From positions 372,001 through 436,000 of the forward strand of contig NZ_CP092423.2 in the NCBI RefSeq assembly GCF_022374895.2: a stretch of 64,000 nt of DNA, in the 5' to 3' direction. The first letter of the stretch is position 1. The number at the start of each line of letters is the position of its first letter. The stretch comes from Mycobacterium lentiflavum (GTDB taxonomy: Bacteria > Actinomycetota > Actinomycetes > Mycobacteriales > Mycobacteriaceae). The notes beneath the pieces are model-generated. The model was not told the DNA's origin and did no database searches. It saw only the letters and a list, made by a program, of their open reading frames with translations. This document shows positions 50,632 through 59,660 of the stretch, one piece after another. A program made the translations under genes and the position numbers.

Positions 50632-52622
50632 TTCCAGATCCTGACCCGGCGCTGCGGCGCCAGGAACAGTGCGTCGTCCTCGGTCACGTCGAAGGCCTCG
50701 TAGAAGGCGTCGAGGTTGCGGATGACGCCATTGCACCGGAACTCCGGCGGCGAGTGCGGGTCCACGGCCAATCGCCGGATCGCCTCAGCCACACGTGATT
50801 TGGTGCGCCACACCTGCGCCCAGCCGTAGAACACCCGCTGCACGCCGGTCAGGCCGTCGATCACCGGGGCCTCCTCGCCGTTCAGCGACAGCTGGTAGGC
50901 CAACAGCGCGATCGAGAGGCCGCCCAGATCGCCGATGTTCTCGCCGACGGTGAAGGCGCCTTGGACATGGGGCGGGCCGGGGTGGCCCTTCAATTCGCGG
51001 GGGATGTAGGCCTCGTACTGTTCGATCAGTGCCTTGGTGCGGGCCCCGAATTCGCTGCGGTCGTCATCGGTCCACCAGTCGACGAGGTTGCCGTCGCCGT
51101 CGTACTTGGCGCCCTGGTCGTCGAAGCCGTGCCCGATTTCGTGTCCGATCACGGCTCCGATACCGCCGTAGTTGGCGGCGTCGTCGGCCTGGGCGTCGAA
51201 GAACGGTGGCTGCAAAATAGCTGCGGGAAAGACGATTTCGTTCATCCCGGGGTTGTAATACGCGTTGACGGTCTGCGGCGTCATAAACCATTCGTCGCGA
51301 TCCACCGGTCCACCCAGCTTAGCCAGCTCGCGGTCGTGGTTGACCGCATACCCGCGCCGGTAGTTACCGTAGAGGTCGTCGCGGTCGATCACCACCGCGG
51401 AGTAGTCCCGCCACTTCGCGGGGTAGCCGACCTTGGCGGTGAACTTGCGCAGCTTGGTCAACGCACGCTCCCGGGTCTGCGGCGTCATCCAGTCCAGGTC
51501 GCCGATGCTGACCCGGTAGGCCTCCTGCAGGTTGTCCACCAGCGTGTCGATGCGGGCCTTGGCGTCGGGCGGGAAATGCCTTTGCACGTATAGCTTTCCG
51601 ACGGAGTCGCCCATCAGGCTCTCGACCAGTGAAACCCCACGCTTCCAGCGGTCCCGGATCTGCTCGGCCCCGGTCAGCAGGCGACCGTAGAAGTCGAAGT
51701 CGGCCGCGACCAGCGCGTCGGTCAGCCACGGGGCGCGGGCGCGGATCAACCGCCAACGCGCCCAGCGCTTCCAGTCGTCGAGGTCTTCGCTGTCCCATAG
51801 CGCACCAAACGCGGTGAGGTAATCAGGCTGGCGCACAACGACTTCCGCGACATCTTGGGGGGTACTGCCCAGCCCGGTGACCCAGCCGGTCCAGTCGAAA
51901 CCCGCGCCCTCGGTCTGCAGTTGCGCGAAGGTGCGCAGGTTGTAGGTCAGATCGGCGTCGCGGCGCTTGACCACATCCCAGTGCGCGGCAGCGAGTTTAA
52001 TCTCCAGCGCCACGATGCGGGCCGCGGTGTCGGCGTGGTCCGACGCCTCCCCGCCGTACACCAGGGCGAACATCCGCGCGATGTGTTCCGGGTAGGCCGC
52101 GAGTACCTGGGCGTGCTGCTCGTCGCGGTAGTACGACTCGTCGGGCAACCCGATGCCGGATTGGTTGACGTGCACCAGGTAGCGGGTCGAGTTTTTGGCG
52201 TCGGTGTCGATGTAGACGCCGACGCCGCCACCCACCCCGGTGCGCTGCAGGGCGCCGACGACGGCGGCCAGCGCCGCCGAATCGGCCGCGCCGTCGATGG
52301 TGGCCAGCTCGTCGTGCAGCGGTTGCAGGCCACGACGCTCGACGGCGTCCTCGTCGAGGAAGCTGGCGTACAGGTCACCGATGCGCTGCTGGTCGGTGCC
52401 CGGCGCGGCCCCGCTGTCGCTCGCTTCGATGATCAGATCGCGGACCTGCTCCTCGGCCTGGTCGAACAGGGTGCGGAAGGCTCCGTCGGTGGCGCGGTCC
52501 GGGGGGATCTCGTAGTCGGCGAGCCAGCGACCGTTCACGTAACCGAACAGGTCGTCTTGGGGACGGGCATTTTCGTCGATGTGGCTCAGGTCGAGGCCCG
52601 AGCGGGTGGCCGCATACGTCAC
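50628..52622 (-). CDS. zmp1: Zinc metalloprotease Zmp1 (neprilysin/M13 family)
   Basis: M13-family endopeptidase of 664 residues. The zinc site HEIGH is at residues 494-498, with the third ligand in ENIGDLGG; NAYYNP and the C-terminal RNLDAFYEAFDV region are conserved. In M. tuberculosis Rv0198c is secreted without a classical signal peptide and interferes with inflammasome activation and phagosome maturation. GTG at 52622 reproduces the orthologue's N-terminus (VTYAATRSGLDLSH). The same frame stays open to 53339 but that part is antisense to Rv0199 and not coding. It is divergent from Rv0199. Confidence 0.94.
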   Translation of the reverse strand: MTYAATRSGLDLSHIDENARPQDDLFGYVNGRWLADYEIPPDRATDGAFRTLFDQAEEQVRDLIIEASDSGAAPGTDQQRIGDLYASFLDEDAVERRGLQPLHDELATIDGAADSAALAAVVGALQRTGVGGGVGVYIDTDAKNSTRYLVHVNQSGIGLPDESYYRDEQHAQVLAAYPEHIARMFALVYGGEASDHADTAARIVALEIKLAAAHWDVVKRRDADLTYNLRTFAQLQTEGAGFDWTGWVTGLGSTPQDVAEVVVRQPDYLTAFGALWDSEDLDDWKRWARWRLIRARAPWLTDALVAADFDFYGRLLTGAEQIRDRWKRGVSLVESLMGDSVGKLYVQRHFPPDAKARIDTLVDNLQEAYRVSIGDLDWMTPQTRERALTKLRKFTAKVGYPAKWRDYSAVVIDRDDLYGNYRRGYAVNHDRELAKLGGPVDRDEWFMTPQTVNAYYNPGMNEIVFPAAILQPPFFDAQADDAANYGGIGAVIGHEIGHGFDDQGAKYDGDGNLVDWWTDDDRSEFGARTKALIEQYEAYIPRELKGHPGPPHVQGAFTVGENIGDLGGLSIALLAYQLSLNGEEAPVIDGLTGVQRVFYGWAQVWRTKSRVAEAIRRLAVDPHSPPEFRCNGVIRNLDAFYEAFDVTEDDALFLAPQRRVRIWN

Positions 52623-52687
52623 CCTGCCATCCTTACCATCTCCTGCGTGCCGGGCGCCTGCTGCGCCGACGGCGACCGGCGGCCGGG

Positions 52688-52693
52688 TAACCT
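52688..52693 (+). promoter_or_regulatory. -10 element TAACCT, leaderless promoter of the Rv0199-Rv0200 pair
   Basis: TAACCT ends seven bases before the ATG at 52701, placing the transcript start at the start codon. It lies in the 78-base divergent gap with zmp1. Confidence 0.5.
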
Positions 52694-52700
52694 CGCGCCC

Positions 52701-53357
52701 ATGCCCGACGGCGAGCAAACCGAGCCGGCGACCGAAGCTGATGACCGGGACGCCGAGGCCGGCGCGCCCGAATCCAACGACGACGCCGCCGCCGGCGCGA
52801 TCTTCTCTCCGTACGGCATCGCCTCGGCGGTGCTCGGCGTGCTGTCGGTCGCCGCGGTGGTGCTCGTCGGGATCATCTGGTCCGACCACCGCGCCGAGTC
52901 GGCCGAACGCACCTACCTGAGTCGCGTGATGCAGACCGCCGCCGAATGGACCGGCGTGCTGATCAACATGAACAGCACCAACATCGACGCCAGCCTGCAG
53001 CGGCTGCACGACGGGACCGTCGGCGAGCTGAACACCGAGTTCGACGCGACGGTGCAGCCTTATCGGCAGGTGGTGGAGAAGCTGCAGTCGCAGAGCAGCG
53101 GGCGCATCGAGTCGGTGGCGATCGAGACGGTGCATCACGACCTGGACAGCCAACCGGAGGGCGCAAGGCCTCCAAGAGAAATAGTCACCACCAAGCTGCC
53201 GCCGTTCGCCAGCCGGACGGATTCGGTGATGCTGGTCGCGACGTCGGTCAGCGAGAACGTCGGCGCCAAGCCGCAGACGGTGCACTGGAGCCTGCGCCTC
53301 GACGTCTCCAACGTCGACGGCAAGCTGATGATCTCTCACCTGGAGTCGATCCGATGA
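52701..53357 (+). CDS. Mam-like membrane protein (Rv0199 orthologue)
   Basis: Protein of 218 residues with an acidic disordered lead (EPATEADDRDAEAGAPESND), one membrane segment (SAVLGVLSVAAVVLVGIIW) and a periplasmic domain (VGELNTEFDATVQPYRQVV) resembling the Mce-associated Mam proteins of this same window. It is an 'orphan' relative of Mam proteins: in M. tuberculosis such proteins support Mce transport. ATG at 52701 follows a leaderless-type -10 box. The stop overlaps the Rv0200 homologue. Confidence 0.87.
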   Translation: MPDGEQTEPATEADDRDAEAGAPESNDDAAAGAIFSPYGIASAVLGVLSVAAVVLVGIIWSDHRAESAERTYLSRVMQTAAEWTGVLINMNSTNIDASLQRLHDGTVGELNTEFDATVQPYRQVVEKLQSQSSGRIESVAIETVHHDLDSQPEGARPPREIVTTKLPPFASRTDSVMLVATSVSENVGAKPQTVHWSLRLDVSNVDGKLMISHLESIR

Positions 53358-54043
53358 GAAACCGGTGGCGGCTGCTGGCCTTCGACATCCTGGCGCCGCT
53401 GGCCACGATCGCTGCGCTGCTGATGATCGGCGTCATCCTCGACTGGCCGCTGTGGTGGGTGTCGGTGTGCTCGGTGCTGCTGGTGCTGATCACCGAGGGC
53501 GTCGGAGTCAACTTCTGGCTGCTGCGCCGGGATGCGGTCAGCGTCGGCACCGACGACGAGGCGCCCGGCCTGCGCCTGGCTGTCGTCTTGCTGTGCACCG
53601 CAGCCCTGGTGGCCGCCGTGCTGACCGGTTACACGCATTGGACGCGCACCGACCGCGACTTCAGGAGGGATTCCCGCGACGTGGCCCAGGTCGCCAGCGG
53701 GATGGCCGAGGCGATGGCGTCGTTCACCCCGGGCGCCCCGACCAGCTCGATCGACCGCGCCGCGGCGATGATGGTGCCCGAGCGCGCGGACGCGTTCAAG
53801 GAGCAGTATCAGAAGTCCAGCGCCGAACTCGCGCGGCGCAATGTCACGGCGCAGGCCTCGACACTGGCGGCCGGGGTCGAGGCGCTTGGACCCACCGCGG
53901 CCAGCGTGGCGGTGATCCTGCGGGTCACCCAGAACACGCCCGGCCAGCCACCCAGTCGGGCGGCGCCGGCGTTGCGGGTGGCGCTGGTCAAACGGGGCAG
54001 CGACTGGCTGGTGAACGACGTGCTGCCGATCAACGCCCGCTGA
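53354..54043 (+). CDS. Membrane protein (Rv0200 orthologue), Mam-like
   Basis: Protein of 229 residues. Three hydrophobic segments are visible: LAPLATIAALLMIGVI, WWVSVCSVLLVLITEGVGV and LAVVLLCTAALVAAVLTGY. A periplasmic Mam-like domain follows, ending ALVKRGSDWLVNDVLPINA. ATG at 53354 overlaps the preceding stop (ATGA), so the pair is coupled. It is convergent with the next gene, with coding ends one base apart. A partnership with the preceding Mam-like protein in an orphan Mce-associated complex is inferred. Confidence 0.86.
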   Translation: MRNRWRLLAFDILAPLATIAALLMIGVILDWPLWWVSVCSVLLVLITEGVGVNFWLLRRDAVSVGTDDEAPGLRLAVVLLCTAALVAAVLTGYTHWTRTDRDFRRDSRDVAQVASGMAEAMASFTPGAPTSSIDRAAAMMVPERADAFKEQYQKSSAELARRNVTAQASTLAAGVEALGPTAASVAVILRVTQNTPGQPPSRAAPALRVALVKRGSDWLVNDVLPINAR

Positions 54044-54044
54044 G

Positions 54045-54551
54045 TCAGTTGGCCTCGGGCGGCGGCGTGTTCACCTTCACGAACCGGTCCGAGAGCCGGC
54101 GTATCCGGATCATCAGCGCGGCCGACGGACTGACGCTGCCGTCGAGGTAGGAGGCCAGATCCTCGGCCGCCACCCCGATTCGGGCGGCGAATTCCCGCTG
54201 GGCCAGTCCGGATCGCTCGATCAGCAGCCCGACGTGGCGGGCCACCTCGGCGCGTTCGTTGGCCTCCAGGTGGGTGCGGGCGCGTTCCAGCACCTCCCAC
54301 AGCGCTTTGGAGATGCCGTACGGGCGGGTGCCCTCGAGGACTTCTTCGACTTGGCGGGCGGTGCGGCCGAACGGGTCGCGCTTCAGCGCTGCGGCGATCC
54401 GCTTCCAAATGTCGATGTCGCCGCCCTGCAGCGCCGAGCGAATGGCGGCGGTCGGCCAGAATTCCACCGGCTGATCGAAATCATGCGGCCGCGGTTCGGT
54501 GGCGGGCTGCTGGGGCGGCGGCACGCGTCGACGGTCGGCTGCCAACGTCAC
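54045..54551 (-). CDS. Rv0201c-like protein with C-terminal helix-turn-helix
   Basis: Protein of 168 residues. The C-terminal half carries an XRE-type helix-turn-helix: HVGLLIERSGLAQREFAARI, then GVAAEDLASYLDGSVSPSA. The N-terminal half (AIRSALQGGDIDIWKRIAAA) is of unknown type. It is encoded just downstream of mmpL11 on the same strand, and its ATG overlaps the mmpL11 stop by four bases, so it is made from the same message. It may regulate or accompany MmpL11; this is position-based inference. Corresponds to Rv0201c. Confidence 0.82.
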   Translation of the reverse strand: MTLAADRRRVPPPQQPATEPRPHDFDQPVEFWPTAAIRSALQGGDIDIWKRIAAALKRDPFGRTARQVEEVLEGTRPYGISKALWEVLERARTHLEANERAEVARHVGLLIERSGLAQREFAARIGVAAEDLASYLDGSVSPSAALMIRIRRLSDRFVKVNTPPPEAN

Positions 54552-57500
54552 CTCGCCTCCTCCAGCATCGCGACGGCCACCGAAAGGCAGCGCTGCCTGA
54601 CGTCATCCCAGTCTGCCCTGGCGTCCGGTTCCGAGACGGCGTCAGGCAGATCGGAAGGATTCGGATCCGCTAGTCGACGGACTAACTGGGAGGTGATCCA
54701 TTGCTGCCTGGGCGGTTGACAACAGTAATACCTGTCCATTCCGGCGAGCACCACCGCGGCCGTTTCCGGTTCTAATGTGTCGACCATGTCAGCAAATTCG
54801 GCATAGTCGCGGCTGCTGTTACGGGACATGATCAGGTAGCTCTTGAGGCGCAGCGTCTCGGCACCCGTCGGGACCTGCAGCCGATCGCCGGTGGGCAATT
54901 GCACGTGGGTGGTTTCCACCGGGCTGCGACGCGCGTATTGCGGCCGGTTTCGGTCGCGGGCACCGGCCTCGAGCGCGTCGATGGCAATCGACAACCGACT
55001 CCGCCACAGCGTGACCGGATGCACCGGCCGATCGCCCCACGGGATGGCCCGGGCGATGCCGTTGCGCGACGCCAGGCCGTCGACCAGCTTCTTGGCCCCG
55101 GATGCTGCCCTGGTCTGACCGTTGCTGCCGTTCTTCTCGCCGAGCGTGACCGCGACGGCGTCGCCGTCACCGATGTTGACCTGATGCGGAATCTGTCCCG
55201 GGCCCTGGCCGCGGACTTCGTCGGCACCCTTGCAGTTGCGCCCGCAGCCGGTGAAGGCCAGCGGATCGGCCACCGTGATGGCGTCGGGCGCCAAGTGCTT
55301 GAGCTTGGCCGCCGACTTGAGCACCATGCGCACGTCCGCGCTGGGCGCGGTGAGCGCCGAGATGTCGTCGGGAATGACGACGACGTCGCCGAGGTCGACC
55401 TCGGGCAGCGGCCGGTCGAAATCGACCGACGGCAAGACACGGCGCAGCCAACCCGGCAGCCACCAGTTCCACTGGGCGAACATCGCCATCAGCGCCGGGA
55501 CCAGCACCAGCCGCACCACGGTGGCGTCCACCGCGATCGCGACGGCGCAGGCCACCCCGATCTCGGCGACCAGCGGCATGCCGGCGAACGCGAAGCCGAT
55601 GAATACCGCGATCATGATCAGGGCGGCGCTGGTGATGGTGCGGGCGCTGGTGCTCACGCCGTAGGCGACCGCGTCACGGGTGTTCCCGGTGTGCAGGAAG
55701 CGTTCCCGGATCCGGGTGAGCAGGAAGATCTCGTAGTCCATCGACAACCCGAACGTCATCGCCAGCACCAGCGGGGGAACCGTGCTATCGATCGACGTGA
55801 TGTGGGCGAACCCGAGATCGCGCAACCAACCCCACTGGAACACCATGACCAGGCTTCCGTAGGCGGCGGCGACCGACAACAGCGTCATCACCACGCCTTT
55901 GAAGGCCAGGAACACCGAGTGGATCGACAGCAACAACATCACGAACGCGATGGCCGCGACGAACAGCAGCACCAACGGCTCGGTCGCCGAGACCCGGTCA
56001 TCGAAATCCTTGATCAGCGCCGTCGGGCCGCCGACGTCGACGCGTGCGGTGCCCTCATTCGGAACCTGCGGGAGCTGGGCACGCATCCAGTCGACGGATT
56101 GCCGGGCGCCCATGTCCTCGGGATCGACCGACAACACCGCCGACAGCAAAGCACTGCTGTTGTCGTCGGCGAACTGCGGCGGGGTCACCGAGACGATGTG
56201 CGGGGCCTGGGCCATCCGCTGCCGGATGGCGGCCAACGTCTGGCTGTGCTCGGGTGCCGACGCCGAGCCGTCGGGGAAGCTCACCATCACCTGGATTGGA
56301 CCGAGCGCTCCGGGCCCGAGAGCTTGGGATGCCCCGGCGACGCCGGCGCGGATCTCGTGCGCGGAGTCGAACTGGCGCAGCAAGCTGTTGCCCAGCACCA
56401 TCGACGTGGCCGGTGCGGCCATAGCGAGCAGTACGGTCGCCGCCGCGATGGACGATATCCACGGCCGGCGCATCACGGCTGAAACCCAGCGGTTCCAGAA
56501 TCGGGACTGCGTGCTTTCCGGTCGCCGCGACCAATGCAGTAGCACCGAACGCTTGGCGGCCGCCCGGCCGAACGTCGCCAGCGCCGCGGGCGTCAACGTA
56601 GTCGAGGTCAGCATCGCGACCGCGACGGCCATGATCGCGCCGGTGGCCATCGATTTCAGCGCGGGGGTGTTGATCAGGTAGATCCCCGTCAGGGACGCGA
56701 CGACGGTCAACCCGGACAGCACCACCGCCAGCCCGGAGGTGGCCATCGCGGCGTCGACGGCCTCGCGGTGCTGGCGCCCGGACCGCAATTCCTCGCGGAA
56801 CCGCATCAAGATGAACAGCGAATAGTCCACCGCCAGCGCGATACCGAACATCGACACCGTCGAGGTCACGAACACCGACATCGTGGTGTAGGCCGACAGG
56901 AAATAGACCAGTCCCATGGTCACCACGACCGTGCAGACGCCGAGCGCCAGCGGTATGGCCGCGGCGGCCAGCGAGCCGAACACCGCGAGCAAGACGATCA
57001 GGATGATCGGCAGGTTCCATTGTTCGGCTTTGGCGATGTCGTGTTTGGTGTTCGCGGCGGCGGCCGCACTGAGCGCGCCCTGCCCGATCACGTAGAGCCG
57101 AACCCGGCCGTCCGCCGTCTGCCCGGACTGGTCGCCCTTGACGCCCACCTGCTGCCTTAGCCGTTTGGCGATGTCGCTGGTGCCGGCGTTGCGGGCGTCG
57201 AGCCGCAGCGTCAGGACATACGGCCGGTCGGGCTGCGGCGGCCGCTGGGTGGGGTTGGTTTTCTCGGTGACGCCGGGGAATTCGCCGATGATCTGGCGCA
57301 GCTGCGCCACGGCGTTGTTCATGTCGTCATAGCTGGCGTCGGGGCGCGGGGCGGCCACCAGGGCCAACGACGACGCGCCGAGGTCGTGATACTGCTCCTC
57401 GAGCTGATCGTGGACCTTCAACGACTGCGAACCGGCCACTTCGAAACCACCGCCGGTGAGATTCCCGGACTGCGTCAACGCCAAGTAGATCGCCGGGACC

Positions 57501-57568
57501 AATGCCAACAACCAGCCTGTGAAGACCAACCAGCGGTACCTGCGCAGGCTGCGGCTGAGGCGCATCAT
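54548..57568 (-). CDS. mmpL11: MmpL11 lipid exporter (RND superfamily)
   Basis: RND-type inner-membrane transporter of 1006 residues with twelve predicted helices and two extracytoplasmic loops. The proton-relay motifs are ALAVDYSLFILMRF in the first half and GLSMDYEIFLLTRI in the second. In mycobacteria MmpL11 exports mycolic-acid wax ester and long-chain triacylglycerol and has been linked to haem uptake. ATG at 57568 (MMRLSRSLRR) is the orthologue start; the longer frame upstream is not coding. It exceeds the 966 residues I recall for Rv0202c, mostly through extra Lys/Gly-rich sequence around residues 795-860 in the cytosolic tail. Confidence 0.95.
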   Translation of the reverse strand: MMRLSRSLRRYRWLVFTGWLLALVPAIYLALTQSGNLTGGGFEVAGSQSLKVHDQLEEQYHDLGASSLALVAAPRPDASYDDMNNAVAQLRQIIGEFPGVTEKTNPTQRPPQPDRPYVLTLRLDARNAGTSDIAKRLRQQVGVKGDQSGQTADGRVRLYVIGQGALSAAAAANTKHDIAKAEQWNLPIILIVLLAVFGSLAAAAIPLALGVCTVVVTMGLVYFLSAYTTMSVFVTSTVSMFGIALAVDYSLFILMRFREELRSGRQHREAVDAAMATSGLAVVLSGLTVVASLTGIYLINTPALKSMATGAIMAVAVAMLTSTTLTPAALATFGRAAAKRSVLLHWSRRPESTQSRFWNRWVSAVMRRPWISSIAAATVLLAMAAPATSMVLGNSLLRQFDSAHEIRAGVAGASQALGPGALGPIQVMVSFPDGSASAPEHSQTLAAIRQRMAQAPHIVSVTPPQFADDNSSALLSAVLSVDPEDMGARQSVDWMRAQLPQVPNEGTARVDVGGPTALIKDFDDRVSATEPLVLLFVAAIAFVMLLLSIHSVFLAFKGVVMTLLSVAAAYGSLVMVFQWGWLRDLGFAHITSIDSTVPPLVLAMTFGLSMDYEIFLLTRIRERFLHTGNTRDAVAYGVSTSARTITSAALIMIAVFIGFAFAGMPLVAEIGVACAVAIAVDATVVRLVLVPALMAMFAQWNWWLPGWLRRVLPSVDFDRPLPEVDLGDVVVIPDDISALTAPSADVRMVLKSAAKLKHLAPDAITVADPLAFTGCGRNCKGADEVRGQGPGQIPHQVNIGDGDAVAVTLGEKNGSNGQTRAASGAKKLVDGLASRNGIARAIPWGDRPVHPVTLWRSRLSIAIDALEAGARDRNRPQYARRSPVETTHVQLPTGDRLQVPTGAETLRLKSYLIMSRNSSRDYAEFADMVDTLEPETAAVVLAGMDRYYCCQPPRQQWITSQLVRRLADPNPSDLPDAVSEPDARADWDDVRQRCLSVAVAMLEEAR

Positions 57569-57809
57569 AAACTGCTGGATTTCAGGCTCCCCAAGTATCT
57601 CGCTTACGCGTGAGGGCGACGATACCGCAGCAGCCTGTGCAGTAGTTCGGCTTAACGAATTCGTGAGCTGCGCAGACGGCTCTGTAGCCAAGCCGCGACC
57701 GAGTCGTTGCCGACCGGTGATCAACAGGAGCTGCGTCACACCAGGTGGCAGCGTCTGGGCCCCGATGGCAGGATGACGCTGGGCCGCGCGGGGGATGGGG
57801 AGTTCAGGC

Positions 57810-58322
57810 ATGAAGACAGGGATGCTGACCGGACGGCGCACGCTCGTTGCAGGGTTGTTCGCGGCCGCAGTGCCCGCCGCGGCCGTCGCACTGATGGCCG
57901 GGCCGCCGGCGACCGGCGCCAACGACCCGTGCGCGGCCAGCGAGATTGCCCGGACGATCGGTTCGGTCTCCAAGTCGATGGGCGACTACCTGGACTCGCA
58001 CCCGGAGACCAACCACGCGATGACCACGGTGCTGCAGCAGCAGGCCGGCCCGGACTCGGTCACCGGGCTGAAGTCCTACTTCGAGGGCAACCCCAGGGTG
58101 GCCGCCGATGTGGCCGGGATCGCGCAGCCGCTGACCAACCTGTCGATGCAGTGCAAGCTGCCGATCAGCATTCCCCAGGCCATGGGCATGATGCAGCAGG
58201 CCCAAGGCGCCGGCGGGGTGCCTGCGTTGCCTGTCTCGCCGGCCGCCGGCCAGGGCACTGCGCCCGCGCCCGGAGCGGGTGGCGCACTGCCCGGCCCCTC
58301 GCGGCCGAACAAAGTCGGCTAG
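57810..58322 (+). CDS. Secreted haem-binding (hemophore-like) protein, Rv0203 orthologue
   Basis: Exported protein of 170 residues. A signal peptide (AGLFAAAVPAAAVALMAG) is followed by a small helical domain with two cysteines (DPCAASEI and MQCKLPIS), which probably form a disulfide. The haem region GDYLDSHPETN keeps the Tyr and His reported as ligands in Rv0203. The third reported ligand position reads Tyr (LKSYFEGNP) where I recall His. A Pro/Ala/Gly-rich tail of about 40 residues extends beyond the M. tuberculosis protein. GGGGAG seven bases before ATG 57810 fixes the start. Adjacent to mmpL11, its proposed partner. Confidence 0.87.
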   Translation: MKTGMLTGRRTLVAGLFAAAVPAAAVALMAGPPATGANDPCAASEIARTIGSVSKSMGDYLDSHPETNHAMTTVLQQQAGPDSVTGLKSYFEGNPRVAADVAGIAQPLTNLSMQCKLPISIPQAMGMMQQAQGAGGVPALPVSPAAGQGTAPAPGAGGALPGPSRPNKVG

Positions 58323-59527
58323 CGGTTCTCCGGCGGCGGTAACGGACCCTGCAGCGCGTCGGCGCTGGGATCGTCGTTCCAGTACCGCAACTGTGGCTCG
58401 ATGAGCGGCAGCGGACCGGTCGGGGGGTCGTCGTCGGAACCGCCCGGGTGCTCGGTGCGGAACACGAAGAAGAACACCACCCAGCCGATCGCCGAGATGA
58501 GCAGCCAGCTGATCAGCCGGTAGAGCAGCATCGCCGAGATCGCGTTGGGCAGTGACATGCCGCTGGACACCAGCCCGGGCACCAGCACGGCCTCGACGAC
58601 CAGCAGCCCGCCCGGCATCAGCGGAATCGTGCCGACGGCGCGGGCGGCGGCGTAGGCCACCGTCAGCCCGGCGATCGACGCGTGGTCGCCGGCGGCGTAT
58701 GCGGCGAACGCGAGGCAGGCGACGTCGGCAATCCAGTTGAACATCGACCAGCTGAACGCCACCCCGAGGTCGCGCCGGCCCAGGCTGACCGACTCGAGTT
58801 GCATCAGGATCTCGCGCCACTTCGCCAGGTGTGTGTCGACCGGCTTGCCGCGCACCGAGTTGAACCGCGACAGGATGCGGGTGCCGATGCCCTCGATCAG
58901 CTCCGGCCGCGAGGCCACCGCCTGAGACAGCAGCAGCAACGCGATGAAGCCGCCGAGGGTGAACAACAACGAGAAGGGGTTGTTCTTCGCGCCCAGGAAG
59001 AAGGCGCCGCCCAACCCGAGCAGCGCCAACCCGACCGCCTGCAGCACGCCGGACATCACCAATTGCCAGGACGCCACCACGGTCGAGGCTCCCCAAATGC
59101 GTTGCTGCCGAAGCAAAAACGTCGCCGACAGCACCGGTCCGCCCGGCAGCGTAGTACTCAGCGAGTTGGCGGCGTAGAACGCGGCCTCCGAGCGCAGCTG
59201 CTTGACGTGCACCGCGGCGGACCTCAGCAGAGTGCGCTGGATCTGGGCGAAGCTGTGCATCGAGGCGGCCGCCGCCGCTACCGCCGCAAGCAGCCACCAC
59301 CAGTTGGCCTGGAACAGGCTCGTCCACGCCTTGGCTAGCTGATCCCAGCCCAGGGCGACCTCGACGCCGAGCACGATCGCGACCAGGCCCAGCACCGCCC
59401 AGCGCACCCACCGGTATTTGCCGCGCGATGTCTGCCTCTCCCGCGCCTGAGTCAGCGGCTCACCCTCATGCGCAAACGCGCCGCCGCCCGGCAAGCGGAG
59501 GTTGCGGATGGGCGCGTGGTGCGGCAC
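58319..59527 (-). CDS. Lysylphosphatidylglycerol-synthase-TM-like membrane protein (Rv0204c orthologue)
   Basis: Integral membrane protein of 402 residues in the UPF0104 / MprF flippase-like family: about eight helices, for example WWWLLAAVAAAAASMHSFA, with the family's SLSTTLPGGPVLSATFLLRQ and AVGTIPLMPGGLLVVEAVL. It has no aminoacyl-transferase domain, so lipid flipping rather than synthesis is likely. GTG at 59527 is chosen because TACCCT ends seven bases before it and the protein starts MPHHAPIRN; TTG at 59572 is an alternative. It lies beside mmpL3 in mycobacteria generally, suggesting an envelope-lipid role. Its coding end overlaps the Rv0203-like gene. Confidence 0.88.
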   Translation of the reverse strand: MPHHAPIRNLRLPGGGAFAHEGEPLTQARERQTSRGKYRWVRWAVLGLVAIVLGVEVALGWDQLAKAWTSLFQANWWWLLAAVAAAAASMHSFAQIQRTLLRSAAVHVKQLRSEAAFYAANSLSTTLPGGPVLSATFLLRQQRIWGASTVVASWQLVMSGVLQAVGLALLGLGGAFFLGAKNNPFSLLFTLGGFIALLLLSQAVASRPELIEGIGTRILSRFNSVRGKPVDTHLAKWREILMQLESVSLGRRDLGVAFSWSMFNWIADVACLAFAAYAAGDHASIAGLTVAYAAARAVGTIPLMPGGLLVVEAVLVPGLVSSGMSLPNAISAMLLYRLISWLLISAIGWVVFFFVFRTEHPGGSDDDPPTGPLPLIEPQLRYWNDDPSADALQGPLPPPENR

Positions 59528-59534
59528 GGGATTT

Positions 59535-59540
59535 AGGGTA
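59535..59540 (-). promoter_or_regulatory. -10 element TACCCT, leaderless promoter of the Rv0204c homologue
   Basis: TACCCT on the minus strand ends seven bases before GTG 59527. This supports that start over the longer TTG frame. Confidence 0.45.
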
Positions 59541-59648
59541 ACCGCGCAGGTGGCAAGCCCATCGAGACGCAACTCCGCGCGTGTCGCCGTCGTAACCGGA
59601 TCGTGCTGGCGTCACTATCCAACTCCGAACCAACTCCGGAGCGCCCGA

Positions 59649-59654
59649 TAGGCT
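59649..59654 (+). promoter_or_regulatory. -10 element TAGGCT, leaderless promoter of the Rv0205 homologue
   Basis: TAGGCT ends six bases before the ATG at 59661. It is the same hexamer as at sigG. Confidence 0.5.
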
Positions 59655-59660
59655 GGCCGA

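Noticed and set aside
52623..53339. Upstream extension of the zmp1 frame by about 239 codons
   Set aside because: The extra sequence is antisense to the Rv0199-like gene, is low complexity, and the GTG at 52622 reproduces the known Zmp1 N-terminus and length.
54899..56482. 527-codon plus-strand open frame inside mmpL11
   Set aside because: Composition is dominated by Arg/His/Gln/Asp/Gly with no hydrophobic core or motif; it is a shadow of the transporter gene.
57569..57973. N-terminal extension of mmpL11 by about 135 residues
   Set aside because: The extension precedes the conserved start MMRLSRSLRR and shows no coding character; part of it overlaps the signal-peptide region of the divergent haem-binding gene.
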